A stretch of 54,305 nucleotides of DNA from Chitinophagaceae bacterium (GTDB lineage: Bacteria; Bacteroidota; Bacteroidia; Chitinophagales; UBA10324): the NCBI GenBank assembly GCA_947474435.1, contig CANJII010000023.1, positions 1 through 54,305 of the forward strand. Reading direction: 5' to 3'. The translations under genes and the position numbers were made by a program. Under the pieces are notes generated by a model. The model was not told where the DNA came from. It saw only the letters and a list, made by a program, of their open reading frames with translations, and searched no databases. Shown piece after piece: positions 44,800 to 53,507 of this stretch (position 1 is its first letter; each line of letters opens with the position of its first letter).

Positions 44800-46248
44800 T
44801 TAATGCTCTATCCTGATTCCCATCACCAGTATATCATCAATCTGATCAATGGTGCCTTTATAGGTTGTATGAAAACTGAGGAGGTTGGTATGTTGATCGG
44901 CTAATGATTTTCCGCGCTGCTCCATTAATAATTCTTTAAACTTTTTCCGTGTCAGTTTTTTTTCGTGCCCGCCGCCGAACTGATCGGCATATCCATCACT
45001 GAAGAGATAAAGTATATCGCCCTTTTTTATTTCTATTTTGTGATTGTGGTAAGTGTAACGGTTTTCCACCTCGCCTATCGGTTGTTTGTCTGGTTTAAAT
45101 TCGAGCAGTTCGTAAAAAGCAGTTTCGCGTGCAATCCACAGCGGAAGATTGGCACCCGCCCAATACAATTCGCGTGTGTTTTTATTGAAGGCGCAAACAC
45201 TCGCATCCATTCCGTCCTTCACTTCGTGATTCATGCCCAGACTTTCCAACATCAGTTCCGCCACTTTATCCAGAATTTCCGAAGGACGAATAATACCATA
45301 CTCCTTCACCGCACGATTCAATGCATTATTACAAACAATGCTGATCAACGCGCCGGGAACTCCATGCCCTGTGCAATCGCACACCGCAAAAAACATCCAC
45401 TCATTCACCGTTTCCGCCCAGTAAAAATCGCCCGACACAATATCTTTCGGAAGAAACAGAATAAAACTTTCGCCCAGCTTCTGTTCAATCAATGCGTGCG
45501 ATGGAAGCAGTGCAGTCTGAATCCGTTTTGCATAATTAATGGAATCGAGCAGTTCATTTTTCTCTTCTAATATTTCATCTTTCTCGCGGCGCAAATCGAG
45601 CGTGCGTGTTTCCACCTGCGACGACAGGTACTGTTGTTGCACAATGCTGAACAGTTCTTTAAATTTTATCTGCAAGCCACTCGACGAAATATTTACCGGC
45701 GAACCGCTGCGGCGATTTTCCAACCACATCCACACGCGGTTAAACAAATTGCCCTCGCGCAAAATAAATTTTTGCGGATGATGAACTTTCACCTGCACGC
45801 AATCAGAAAAAATAATTTTACTCGTATTTATTTCTTCCACTTCCGACCAAAGAATAGTGCCCGACGGAACAATGCCAGAGTTATCAATGATTCCATCGCG
45901 GTTAATGACCAACCCAAAACCTTTATCGAACCACCGCTTGATGGCAAAGCCGGCAACGGTTCCGAACACCACCAAGAAAGCAATATCAAAAACCGAATTG
46001 AAAAGAAGTTGAAACGAAATGCCCGATTCGTCAATCACATTCTGATAAATACTGCGCATTGATTCATACGAAATAAAACTTGACAGCAGCAGAATGAACA
46101 TCAACATCCGCTTGCGCGCTTTTATTATTATTTCTTTTGGTGGAGTTGTTTGCTTAATCACTTTGGGGAGTTGTGACAAATGTAATAATGTGAGAAATCT
46201 TCTTTTAGAGTAATGTTTTCTTTTCTGGTGTTTCTCTTTTGTAATCAC
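44800..46248 (-). CDS. SpoIIE-family (PP2C-type) serine phosphatase with membrane/PH-like N-terminus
   Basis: 482 residues. Two helices near 50-65 and 85-105 are followed by a PH-like segment (GLVINRDGIIDNSGIVPSGT, ILWSEVEEI) like the STM3941 family, then a coiled coil (RREKDEILEEKNELLDSI). The C-terminal SpoIIE domain has FLPKDIVSGDFYW, CDCTGHGVPGALIS, KDGMDASVCAF and LFSDGYADQFGG, all with metal-binding Asp. It would dephosphorylate a partner (often an anti-sigma-antagonist) in response to a membrane signal. No partner is adjacent. The start may be at the ATG near the first helix. Confidence 0.9.
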   Translation of the reverse strand: MITKEKHQKRKHYSKRRFLTLLHLSQLPKVIKQTTPPKEIIIKARKRMLMFILLLSSFISYESMRSIYQNVIDESGISFQLLFNSVFDIAFLVVFGTVAGFAIKRWFDKGFGLVINRDGIIDNSGIVPSGTILWSEVEEINTSKIIFSDCVQVKVHHPQKFILREGNLFNRVWMWLENRRSGSPVNISSSGLQIKFKELFSIVQQQYLSSQVETRTLDLRREKDEILEEKNELLDSINYAKRIQTALLPSHALIEQKLGESFILFLPKDIVSGDFYWAETVNEWMFFAVCDCTGHGVPGALISIVCNNALNRAVKEYGIIRPSEILDKVAELMLESLGMNHEVKDGMDASVCAFNKNTRELYWAGANLPLWIARETAFYELLEFKPDKQPIGEVENRYTYHNHKIEIKKGDILYLFSDGYADQFGGGHEKKLTRKKFKELLMEQRGKSLADQHTNLLSFHTTYKGTIDQIDDILVMGIRIEH

Positions 46249-46361
46249 GATTTATGAATGGTGAGATATAATCGGAACAGATATGACTCTATTCTTTTAG
46301 CAATTTGAACAGGAAGACTTTGCGGAGTCGAAAAGAAGTTAAAGAATCAGATGAACAAAAT

Positions 46362-46369
46362 TAGTTTTG
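46362..46369 (+). promoter_or_regulatory. Exact Bacteroidota -7 element
   Basis: TAGTTTTG matches TAnnTTTG exactly, 17 bp before the ATG of the secreted protein at 46387. I see no clear -33 TTG. Confidence 0.5.
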
Positions 46370-46386
46370 CTATATCATAACTCTGT

Positions 46387-47160
46387 ATGTTTAAACGATA
46401 CCTTATCATTTACTTTTTATACACTGGTATTGCACATGGTCAATCGAAAACCGAGCTGAGTATTGCTGCAGGAATTTCTGTTTCTCAATTGCATTGGTTA
46501 GAAAATGATTACTATAACACTTGTCTCGGATGCGGGTTTTATCATTTAGATCATTTTAAAAGTCATTATCCTGTTGGCGCTTCAATTTCCTTTCAGCAAG
46601 CATTAATGCCAGAGAGAAGAATCTCATTTCTTTTTTCTGAAAAGATTAATTATAACACAGCTGGATATGATTTTATTTCAAGATATATTGATAGAGTTAC
46701 TTCAACAGGTGCTGGTTCTGTGCTTGTTTCAAAGAGTTGGTTTTATGACGGAACTATTAATTACAATGTGATTTCTTTTAGTCCTGCAACAGGAGTAAGA
46801 TTAAACTTTCTTCATCACCGCTTTAATTTTCATACTCTTCTTCAACCGGAAATAAGACTCGTGAATTTAAGCACAAGTGATTACATCAATGAATACATAA
46901 AATCGGAAACACAGGATTCAGCCAGGAAAATATGGGCCGTAACTCAAGATGTGATTATACAAGTTCATGAGAAAACTGTAATGAGTTTAGTAAGTTTGAA
47001 TTTAGTAGGAGGTATTGGTTATCATTTTCACACTAAAAAAGAACAGGAAATAACCATTGAGCTAAATGCTTTGAAGGGAATTTCAAGACTTTCTGGAAAT
47101 ACTGATGATCTTCTTATTTACAGATCGGCAATTGAATTAATGATTGGAATTGTTCTTTAG
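46387..47160 (+). CDS. Secreted outer-membrane beta-barrel-like protein
   Basis: 257 residues. Signal peptide about 1-19 (ends AHGQ). The mature part alternates hydrophobic and polar residues in short strands: SIAAGISVSQLHWL, GASISFQQALMP, ISFSPATGVRLNF, SLNLVGGIGYHF, and ends with a strand and ELMIGIVL, as in outer-membrane barrels. An HPLGxC-like pair CLGCGF near residue 47 is notable. No sequence family is recognised; no T9SS domain. The kbl-tail relic begins 12 bp after its stop. Confidence 0.65.
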   Translation: MFKRYLIIYFLYTGIAHGQSKTELSIAAGISVSQLHWLENDYYNTCLGCGFYHLDHFKSHYPVGASISFQQALMPERRISFLFSEKINYNTAGYDFISRYIDRVTSTGAGSVLVSKSWFYDGTINYNVISFSPATGVRLNFLHHRFNFHTLLQPEIRLVNLSTSDYINEYIKSETQDSARKIWAVTQDVIIQVHEKTVMSLVSLNLVGGIGYHFHTKKEQEITIELNALKGISRLSGNTDDLLIYRSAIELMIGIVL

Positions 47161-47172
47161 CTTTAATCATTA

Positions 47173-47255
47173 CACCCCCACCTTCTCCTTAATCACTCCC
47201 AACTCTTTCCAGATTTTTGCAAAAGCAGCAATGGCTTTATCGAGGTGGTGCTGTT
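47173..47255 (-). repeat. Relic copy of the 3' end of kbl
   Basis: 76 of 83 bases match the true kbl end at 47992-48074 in the same orientation, with no gaps. In frame it encodes [17 protein letters not shown] and a stop, against [17 protein letters not shown] in kbl. Weaker similarity continues to about 47282. Upstream the frame is broken, so this is a 27-codon relic. Confidence 0.9.
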
Positions 47256-47301
47256 GTGTGCGGCGCTAATTTACATGAATGAAATTGTAAATGAATGGAA
47301 A

Positions 47302-47763
47302 CTACTCCGGTTCTTTAAAGAGATATTTCTCGTCGTACTCCACTTCAAACTTTTCCAGAAACTCCTTGTACTCTTCCGCAAAAGTTTTCTTCCGGTGATG
47401 CTCTTCTTGCTTCAGAATATAATTAACCACTGCATCCACCTGCGACTTCGCATACGAAAAAGCACCATACCCTTCCTGCCAGTTAAATTTTGTGCGGGTC
47501 AATTTCTCCTTGTTAATCCATTCCGACGATTCGCCTTTCACCTTCTTCATCAAATCTGAAATGGATTGGTGCGGCCGCATTCCAAAAAATAAATGCACAT
47601 GGTCGGGCATACTGTTTATCGCAATCATCTTATGGCCTTCACCTTGAACAATGCCGGTTATGTATTTATGCAATCGCTCCTGAAATTCTTTGCCAATCAT
47701 TGCTTCCCTGAACTTTACCACGAAAACACATTGAATATGAATTTGCGTATAGGTGTTCGACAT
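47302..47763 (-). CDS. REP-associated / IS200-type HUH tyrosine transposase
   Basis: 153 residues, the usual length. The first residues MSNTYTQIHIQCVF belong to the Bacteroidota branch of the Y1 transposases. The HUH motif is PDHVHLFFG (His55, His57), and the catalytic Tyr is probably Tyr115 in AVVNYILKQEEHH, with Gln119 four residues on. WINKEKLTRTKFNWQEGYGAFSY is a typical middle block. It cuts and joins single-stranded DNA at palindromes; the REP-like palindromes directly upstream of it fit a RAYT (REP-associated) type. No TnpB partner is present. The gene looks intact. Confidence 0.9.
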   Translation of the reverse strand: MSNTYTQIHIQCVFVVKFREAMIGKEFQERLHKYITGIVQGEGHKMIAINSMPDHVHLFFGMRPHQSISDLMKKVKGESSEWINKEKLTRTKFNWQEGYGAFSYAKSQVDAVVNYILKQEEHHRKKTFAEEYKEFLEKFEVEYDEKYLFKEPE

Positions 47764-47799
47764 TTTATTCGATTATTTTTTTGATGCGCGCAAATTGCA

Positions 47800-47975
47800 T
47801 TGTCCCGATGGGACAAAATGCATCTGAATTATTTTTTCTACCAACGCTTTGTCCCTATGGGACAACATCAATGCATTATCCAATCAGAGTATCTTCTTAT
47901 TGACAGACATGTCCCGTAGGGACAAAGTGTTGGTAACACAGACACTATGCAAAATTCTTTGCCCCAAAGGGGCAA
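47800..47975. repeat. Four REP-like palindromes (GTCCCnnnGGGAC type)
   Basis: The copies are at 47800-47816 (TTGTCCC-GAT-GGGACAA), 47849-47865 (loop TAT), 47910-47924 (loop GTA) and 47959-47975 (TTGCCCC-AAA-GGGGCAA). The second is preceded by TACCAACGC and the third is followed by AGTGTTGGTAA, its inverse, so these two form a larger inverted pair. The fourth is also followed by TTGGTAA. This layout matches the BIME-like REP pairs that RAYT transposases act on. Confidence 0.85.
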
Positions 47976-47988
47976 TGCATTGGTAACC

Positions 47989-49188
47989 TCACACCCCCAC
48001 CTTTTCCTTAATCACTCCCAACTCTTTTCCAATTTTAGTAAAAGCAGCAATTGCTTTATCGAGGTGGTGCTGTTCGTGCGCGGCACTTATCTGCACACGA
48101 ATGCGCGCATTGCCCTTCGCCACCACGGGAAAGAAAAACCCGATGGCATAAATGCCTTCGGGCAGCAGACGCTCAGAAAACTTTTGCGCAAGCACGGCAT
48201 CGTACAACATGATGGGCACAATGGGATGTTCGCCGGGCTTAATATCGAAACCCGCGGCAGTTATCTTGCTGCGGAAGTAAGCCGTATTATTTTCGAGCTT
48301 GTCGCGCAGCGCGGTGGTTTGGCTCAGCATATCGAGCACGGCAATGGAAGCGCCTGTTATACTTGGAGCAAGTGCATTCGAAAATAAATATGGCCGCGAC
48401 CGCTGACGAAGCAATTCAATAATTTCTTTTTTACCCGAAGTGAAACCGCCCGATGCGCCGCCAAGCGCCTTGCCATAAGTGCCCGTAATAATATCAATGC
48501 GCCCCATCACGCCACGGTGTTCGTGCGTGCCGCGCCCGGTTTTTCCCATGAAGCCGCTCGCGTGGCATTCATCAATCATCACCATCGCATTGTATTTGTC
48601 GGCGAGGTCGCAGATTTTATCTAACTGTGCAATGGTGCCATCCATACTGAACACGCCATCGGTAATAATTATTCTGCTTCGTGCGCCGGATGATTCTTTC
48701 AGTTTCTCTTCCAGGTCGTTCATTTCGTTGTGCTTGTAGCGAAGGCGCTGCGATTTGGTGAGGCGCACACCATCAATAATACTTGCGTGATTCAGCTCAT
48801 CACTTATCAATGCATCTTCTTCATTGAACAAAGGTTCGAACACACCGCCATTGGCATCGAATGCGGCGGCATATAAAATGGTGTCTTCTGTACCCAAAAA
48901 CTCCGAAGTTTTTTGCTCCAGTGTTTTATGTGAATCCTGTGTTCCGCAAATGAACCGCACACTGCTCATGCCGTATCCATGTGTGTCAATCGCCTCCTTG
49001 GCCGCCGCAATAACTTTCGGATGCGAACTCAATCCGAGATAATTGTTCGCACAGAAATTTAAAACGGTTTTTCCGCCAACAGTAATCTCTGCTCCCTGAG
49101 GAGAAGTGATGATGCGCTCGTTCTTAAACAAGCCGTTGGCTTTTATTTCCTCCAGTTCTTTCTGCAGTCTGCTTTGAATCGAGTACAT
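47989..49188 (-). CDS. kbl: Glycine C-acetyltransferase (2-amino-3-ketobutyrate CoA ligase)
   Basis: 399 residues. PLP enzyme of threonine catabolism that turns 2-amino-3-ketobutyrate and CoA into glycine and acetyl-CoA. Signatures: [44 protein letters not shown] and [14 protein letters not shown] with the PLP Lys240. It ends [16 protein letters not shown] followed by the shared 3' end. The partner gene tdh is not in the window. The leftward gene end borders the REP palindromes and has a second, relic copy 819 bp away. TATCTTCA lies in the leader, 21 bp before the start. Confidence 0.96.
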   Translation of the reverse strand: MYSIQSRLQKELEEIKANGLFKNERIITSPQGAEITVGGKTVLNFCANNYLGLSSHPKVIAAAKEAIDTHGYGMSSVRFICGTQDSHKTLEQKTSEFLGTEDTILYAAAFDANGGVFEPLFNEEDALISDELNHASIIDGVRLTKSQRLRYKHNEMNDLEEKLKESSGARSRIIITDGVFSMDGTIAQLDKICDLADKYNAMVMIDECHASGFMGKTGRGTHEHRGVMGRIDIITGTYGKALGGASGGFTSGKKEIIELLRQRSRPYLFSNALAPSITGASIAVLDMLSQTTALRDKLENNTAYFRSKITAAGFDIKPGEHPIVPIMLYDAVLAQKFSERLLPEGIYAIGFFFPVVAKGNARIRVQISAAHEQHHLDKAIAAFTKIGKELGVIKEKVGV

Positions 49189-49301
49189 AGACAGTTGGGT
49201 TTTGTGCGGTGAAGATAATTCGAAACTGTTCGAAGAAAAATCGGATTACTTTTCTCGCAGAAAAAACAGTCTGAAAGTTAAATTTGCTTAAAAGAAAAAT
49301 C

Positions 49302-49496
49302 ATGAAAGGAATTTCATTCATCACTGATGAAAAAAATAAAAAGACAGCCATCGTTATTGACTTGAAAACAATGGAATCAAAAAATGAAGAAGTGCATGAA
49401 TACCTCGATGTGTTGATTGCTGAATCAAGAAAAAATGAACCAACTATAAATTGGGAAACTGCAAAAAAACAATTGAAGAAGTCGGGTAAACTATGA
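49302..49496 (+). CDS. Antitoxin of a type II toxin-antitoxin pair
   Basis: 64 residues from the ATG at 49302; an in-frame TTG 18 bp upstream is rejected. The N-terminal strand GISFITDEKNKKTAIVIDL (a Phd/DUF2281-like or YefM-like strand pair) is followed by an acidic helix region and the basic tail WETAKKQLKKSGKL. Its stop overlaps the next ATG by 4 bp, a layout typical of toxin-antitoxin pairs, in which the antitoxin binds the toxin and represses the operon. Confidence 0.8.
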   Translation: MKGISFITDEKNKKTAIVIDLKTMESKNEEVHEYLDVLIAESRKNEPTINWETAKKQLKKSGKL

Positions 49497-49756
49497 GTTT
49501 CCAGATTGTTATTGCAAGAAAAGCATTGAAGGAATTATCATCTCTTCCGAAAAATTCGGTTCGGAAAATTTCTGCATCCATTGAAAAACTTTCTTACAAC
49601 CCAAGACCGGTCGGATGTAAAAAATTAAAAGGAGAAGAAGAAATACTCTGGAGAATCCGTTCGGGTGATTACCGCATTATCTATTCTGTTGATGATACTG
49701 TGCGGATTGTTGAGGTGAGAAGAATCGGACATCGGAAAAATATTTATGATTTATAA
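49493..49756 (+). CDS. RelE/ParE-family toxin
   Basis: 87 residues. MSFQIVIARKALKELSSLPKNSVRKI at the start, then PRPVGCKKLKG, LWRIRSGDYRIIYSVDD and VEVRRIGHRKNIY: this is the RelE/ParE fold order, with the basic Arg/His cluster at the end typical of ribosome-dependent mRNA endonucleases. It overlaps the antitoxin stop by 4 bp. The system is probably plasmid-like or chromosomal stress-related; activity cannot be assumed. Confidence 0.92.
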   Translation: MSFQIVIARKALKELSSLPKNSVRKISASIEKLSYNPRPVGCKKLKGEEEILWRIRSGDYRIIYSVDDTVRIVEVRRIGHRKNIYDL

Positions 49757-49782
49757 AATGTTGTTTAAAATCTCAGAAGAGC

Positions 49783-51588
49783 ATGAGTAAGAAACAGGAG
49801 AAACCGAAAAAGAAAAATCAGCAGCAGCAGCAACCATCGTTTCAGAAATGGATATGGCTCGCCGTTATCTTGATTCTCACTTACATTTCTTTTGCGCCAT
49901 CAATGGACAACGAGTGGACCAACTGGGATGACCCGGTTTATGTTTTAGAAAATCCGTTGATCACCAATCCGAATACTCCCACTAAGGATATTATCACCAA
50001 ACCTGTTTCGCTCAACTATCATCCGCTCACTATGCTGAGCTTGAAATGGAATTACGAGAGCGTGAAAACAGAACCACATGCTTATCACTTAACGAATGTA
50101 CTGTTACACCTCATTAACACGGCGTTGGTTTTCTTTTTCATTCTGATGCTGAGCGAAAGTTTAGTGATGGCGGTGTTTGTTTCGGCGTTGTTTGGTGTTC
50201 ACCCCATGCATGTCGAAAGTGTGAGTTGGATTTCGGAGCGAAAAGATGTGTTGTATGTTTTGTTCTTCGTGCTCGGAATGATTTCATATTTAAAATATCT
50301 CGACACGAAAAAAATATTCTGGATGATATTTACTGTAACTGTTTTTATTCTTTCGTGTTTATCAAAAGCAATGGCGGTTGTGTTTCCTGTAGTGTTGCTG
50401 CTGATTGATTATTTAAAAAACAGGGAACTGAATTGGAAAGTGGTGTTGGAAAAAATTCCGCTTTTTATTATTTCGTTGATTGTCGGTATAGCCGCATTTA
50501 CCATTCAGGCAACTGATGCCATTGCAAAACCTGAAACCTTCACCATCCTGCAACGAATCATGTTTGCATCTTACGGAGCGTGGTTGTATGTGGTGAAATT
50601 TTTTGTTCCGATAAATCTTTCTGCATTTTATCCTTATCCATTATCGGATAACGGAGTTTCTGTTTCCATTGAATATTATCTCGCGCCTGTTGCGTGGCTC
50701 GCTGTTGCAGCCATTGTGTTTTTCTTTTTCAGAAAACATAAACCCGTTGTGTTCGGGTTACTTTTCTTTTTTGCCACTGTGATTCTGGTGTTACAGTTTA
50801 TTTCTGTCGGTAGTGCCATTGCGGCCGATCGTTACAGTTATCTTGCTTACATCGGGTTGGCTTACATCATTGGCTGGTTGTTGAATCAGTTTTTTATCAA
50901 GGGAAATAAATTATACAACATGCGGATGATTGCCGCTTCAGTTGCTTCCATTTGCATTCTCGTTTTTGCGTATCAGACAAATGCACGGACAAAAGTTTGG
51001 AAGAACACTGAAACACTTTGGACAGATGTCATCAATCAATATCCTCATCGAATTGAAGTGGCTTACAAGAACCGCGGCAATTATTATGGAAAGGAAAAAG
51101 GAATGTTGAAAGAAGCAATGGCTGATTACAAAGTTTTGCTCGCCATGAAAACCAAGGACAGTAAAATTTACAGCAACCTCGGAAATATTTATGGCTTGAT
51201 GAAGAAAGGCGACAGCGCCATTTGGGCTTATGGTGTGGCACTATCAATGGATGATAAAAACACGGATGCTTATGTGAACCGCGCCATTACTTACAGCATG
51301 GCAGGGCGATATGATCTCGCTTTTCCTGATTACACAAAAGCATTGCAGATTGATCCCACTATGTATTCTACTTACATCAATCGCGGATATGCATATCTCG
51401 CTTCGGGCAAACTGAATGAAGCGCTTGCCGATTTCAATTACTATTTAAACTACGATCCAAACAATGCTGCGTGTTACTATTATCGAGGACTCACTTACAC
51501 TTCACTTGGAAATGCTGCAAATGCAAAAAATGATTTCCTCAGAGCGCAGTCGCTTGGTTACAAAGTGGAACAGAAATATCTGCAGTAA
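49783..51588 (+). CDS. Polytopic membrane protein with C-terminal TPR repeats (TMTC-like)
   Basis: 601 residues. A basic Gln-rich N-terminus leads to about eleven helices. Early motifs WTNWDDPVYVLENP and NYHPLTMLSLKWNY, then HLTNVLLHLINT and GVHPMHVESVSWISERKD, match the TMTC/GT-C family of O-mannosyl-like glycosyltransferases, in which D and E residues in the first loop are catalytic. Residues about 425-600 hold five TPR-type repeats. It follows the toxin gene by 26 bp. The acceptor substrate is unknown. Confidence 0.88.
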   Translation: MSKKQEKPKKKNQQQQQPSFQKWIWLAVILILTYISFAPSMDNEWTNWDDPVYVLENPLITNPNTPTKDIITKPVSLNYHPLTMLSLKWNYESVKTEPHAYHLTNVLLHLINTALVFFFILMLSESLVMAVFVSALFGVHPMHVESVSWISERKDVLYVLFFVLGMISYLKYLDTKKIFWMIFTVTVFILSCLSKAMAVVFPVVLLLIDYLKNRELNWKVVLEKIPLFIISLIVGIAAFTIQATDAIAKPETFTILQRIMFASYGAWLYVVKFFVPINLSAFYPYPLSDNGVSVSIEYYLAPVAWLAVAAIVFFFFRKHKPVVFGLLFFFATVILVLQFISVGSAIAADRYSYLAYIGLAYIIGWLLNQFFIKGNKLYNMRMIAASVASICILVFAYQTNARTKVWKNTETLWTDVINQYPHRIEVAYKNRGNYYGKEKGMLKEAMADYKVLLAMKTKDSKIYSNLGNIYGLMKKGDSAIWAYGVALSMDDKNTDAYVNRAITYSMAGRYDLAFPDYTKALQIDPTMYSTYINRGYAYLASGKLNEALADFNYYLNYDPNNAACYYYRGLTYTSLGNAANAKNDFLRAQSLGYKVEQKYLQ

Positions 51589-51621
51589 ATTATTAAAGAC
51601 CCTTTTTAATAATTCAGTCTG

Positions 51622-53436
51622 TTAATGCTGAACAATAACCTGTTTAATCAGCTTGCTTTCTGAATCATTGATTAATAAAAGGTATGAACCATTGCTTAAC
51701 AAACTTGTCTCAATTTTTATTTCATCAGTATTCATTTCAGTTTCAAAAACAATTCTTCCTGTAATATCTGTCAGTTTGATTTTATTATTCTTTTGCATAG
51801 CAGTAGATTTTATAATCAAATAATTATCAGCTGGCATCGGGTATAACGAAATTTTATTTTCAATTTTATTTTCAGGAAATCCAACATCAAAAATCTGAAC
51901 CGAAAAAGTATCAGTACAGGTTCCATAATATACAACCAGAGTGATAGTGTCGTCACTGCCTCCCGCAAAGGTGTGAGTTGGATTATTCTGGTTGCTTGTA
52001 GCTCCATCACCGAAATCCCAGCTAAGCGAATCAATATAATTGGAAGATGGTGTAAATGTGTAATCAAAAATATTGGAAGAAAATGTGAATGCAGCATCAG
52101 CATCCTGAGGAGGATTCATGGTAAATCTTCCCCAATAAGTAATCATTGGCATTCCTGATGGCAGGTTTAAACAATCCCAAGATGTATTTGAAGATGGTTT
52201 TCCGCTCACCCAAAAATCTCCAGAGGAATTTTGTGCAACACCTAAAAGTGGACCATCAGCAGGTGCACTGCTGTGAAACTTTGTCCAGTTAGCATTTCCC
52301 TGAGAATTAAATGAAGCTATATATCCACCTGAACTTACACTCGGACCCGAGTTTGTTCCTATAGTTACAGAACCATCATATGAACCAACCACAATAATAT
52401 TTCCGGTTCCATCGCCACACATGTATTGTGTATTTCCGTTTCCAGAAAATGAAATTGGCTTTGCCCAAATTGCATTTCCATTTACATCATATTTTAAAAC
52501 ACCAGCTACACCAAAAGCCCCTAAAACTTTTATGGTATCATTTCCATGAATGAAATCCTCAGAACTATGAGCACCTACATATACATTTCCTGAAACATCA
52601 ACCTGAATACTTTGAGCATATTCAGTAGTACCATTTCCTGAAGGTGATCCATCGGATGCTCTTGCCCACAAAGCAGAACCACTGATATCCATTAAAATAA
52701 TTCCGAACTGATCAAAACCTGCTCCGGTCCATGGCAATGTAACAGTATCAATTGCAGTTAATGTGGAAGAGGAAAATCCCTCAAAAATTGAGAGTGCTAA
52801 ATAATTTCCGTGACTGGATATAGCATTTCTGTTTGAAACAAAACTTGTTTGAAGCGGAGAAAAGCTTTTAAACCAAATAACATTGAAAGCAGAATCAAGT
52901 TTAGTCACACCCGCATTATTTGTGAAATAAACATCTGTTCCATTAGCAGTAATATAAGTGACATCACCCGTTGAATATGAATGAACAAAATGACCATTGC
53001 TGTTAATTTTAATAACCTGGTAGGCTAAGGAAGCAGTATAGGAAGTGTCATCCGTAATGGTAAATCCTCCTTGAAGGTAACAACTAATTATAACATTGCC
53101 TTCTGCATCAACACATATATCAGTTGCTGCATCAGAGATAGTACTTCCAATTGCTTTTGTCCAAATATGATTACCATTACTATCTGTCTTTACAATCATT
53201 AAATCAGAACCTCCTGCTATACCCCCAATTGTATCATTGGCAGTAATTGCACCAACGCCATAATCATTTAATGTATAACAATTGCTTTTATGATCAGTTG
53301 CTATTAGTGAAGTTGAAGCAAAGCCAGGTCCACCTGGAACTGTTTGTGTGTTTCGCAACCATTCAACACGCTGTGCATTTGTAATTAAGGTAAAGAGTAA
53401 AAATGCAGATGTAAAAATTGATTTCATTTTTTGCAT
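51622..53436 (-). CDS. T9SS-secreted SBBP-repeat and PKD-domain protein
   Basis: 604 residues. Signal peptide about 1-21 (ends TNAQ). The body carries repeated blades with phrases GSDLMIVKTDSNGNHIWTKAIG and GVLKYDVNGNAIWAKPIS, which match SBBP beta-propeller repeats of surface proteins. A PKD domain with SWDFGDGATSNQNNPTHTF lies near residues 470-520. A T9SS sorting domain (LYPMPADNYLII, GSYLLLIND, KQVIVQH) is at the end. The stop lies 33 bp from the convergent TPR gene. Confidence 0.9.
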   Translation of the reverse strand: MQKMKSIFTSAFLLFTLITNAQRVEWLRNTQTVPGGPGFASTSLIATDHKSNCYTLNDYGVGAITANDTIGGIAGGSDLMIVKTDSNGNHIWTKAIGSTISDAATDICVDAEGNVIISCYLQGGFTITDDTSYTASLAYQVIKINSNGHFVHSYSTGDVTYITANGTDVYFTNNAGVTKLDSAFNVIWFKSFSPLQTSFVSNRNAISSHGNYLALSIFEGFSSSTLTAIDTVTLPWTGAGFDQFGIILMDISGSALWARASDGSPSGNGTTEYAQSIQVDVSGNVYVGAHSSEDFIHGNDTIKVLGAFGVAGVLKYDVNGNAIWAKPISFSGNGNTQYMCGDGTGNIIVVGSYDGSVTIGTNSGPSVSSGGYIASFNSQGNANWTKFHSSAPADGPLLGVAQNSSGDFWVSGKPSSNTSWDCLNLPSGMPMITYWGRFTMNPPQDADAAFTFSSNIFDYTFTPSSNYIDSLSWDFGDGATSNQNNPTHTFAGGSDDTITLVVYYGTCTDTFSVQIFDVGFPENKIENKISLYPMPADNYLIIKSTAMQKNNKIKLTDITGRIVFETEMNTDEIKIETSLLSNGSYLLLINDSESKLIKQVIVQH

Positions 53437-53507
53437 GAGTTTATTATGGCTATAAATTTAATATTAGCTGATTATAGTTTTAATAAAGAAGCAAAAGAAT
53501 TTATAAT

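Larger units (their letters stand above)
47283..47985 (-). mobile_element. RAYT transposase plus REP-like palindrome unit between kbl-tail repeats
   Basis: The segment between the two kbl-tail copies contains only the IS200-type transposase gene (47302-47763) and four REP-like palindromes (47800-47975). The 83-bp direct repeats on either side (47173-47255 and 47992-48074) show that insertion involved duplication of the gene end. No terminal inverted repeats are visible. Exact borders cannot be fixed from one copy. Confidence 0.6.

Noticed and set aside
46249-46386. Hidden RNA gene between the phosphatase and the secreted protein
   Set aside because: No tRNA-like cloverleaf or strong hairpin found by eye; only a -7 element is supported.
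47800-47975. CRISPR array
   Set aside because: The repeats are palindromes at uneven spacing with variable loops, without 25-40 bp constant repeats or cas genes.
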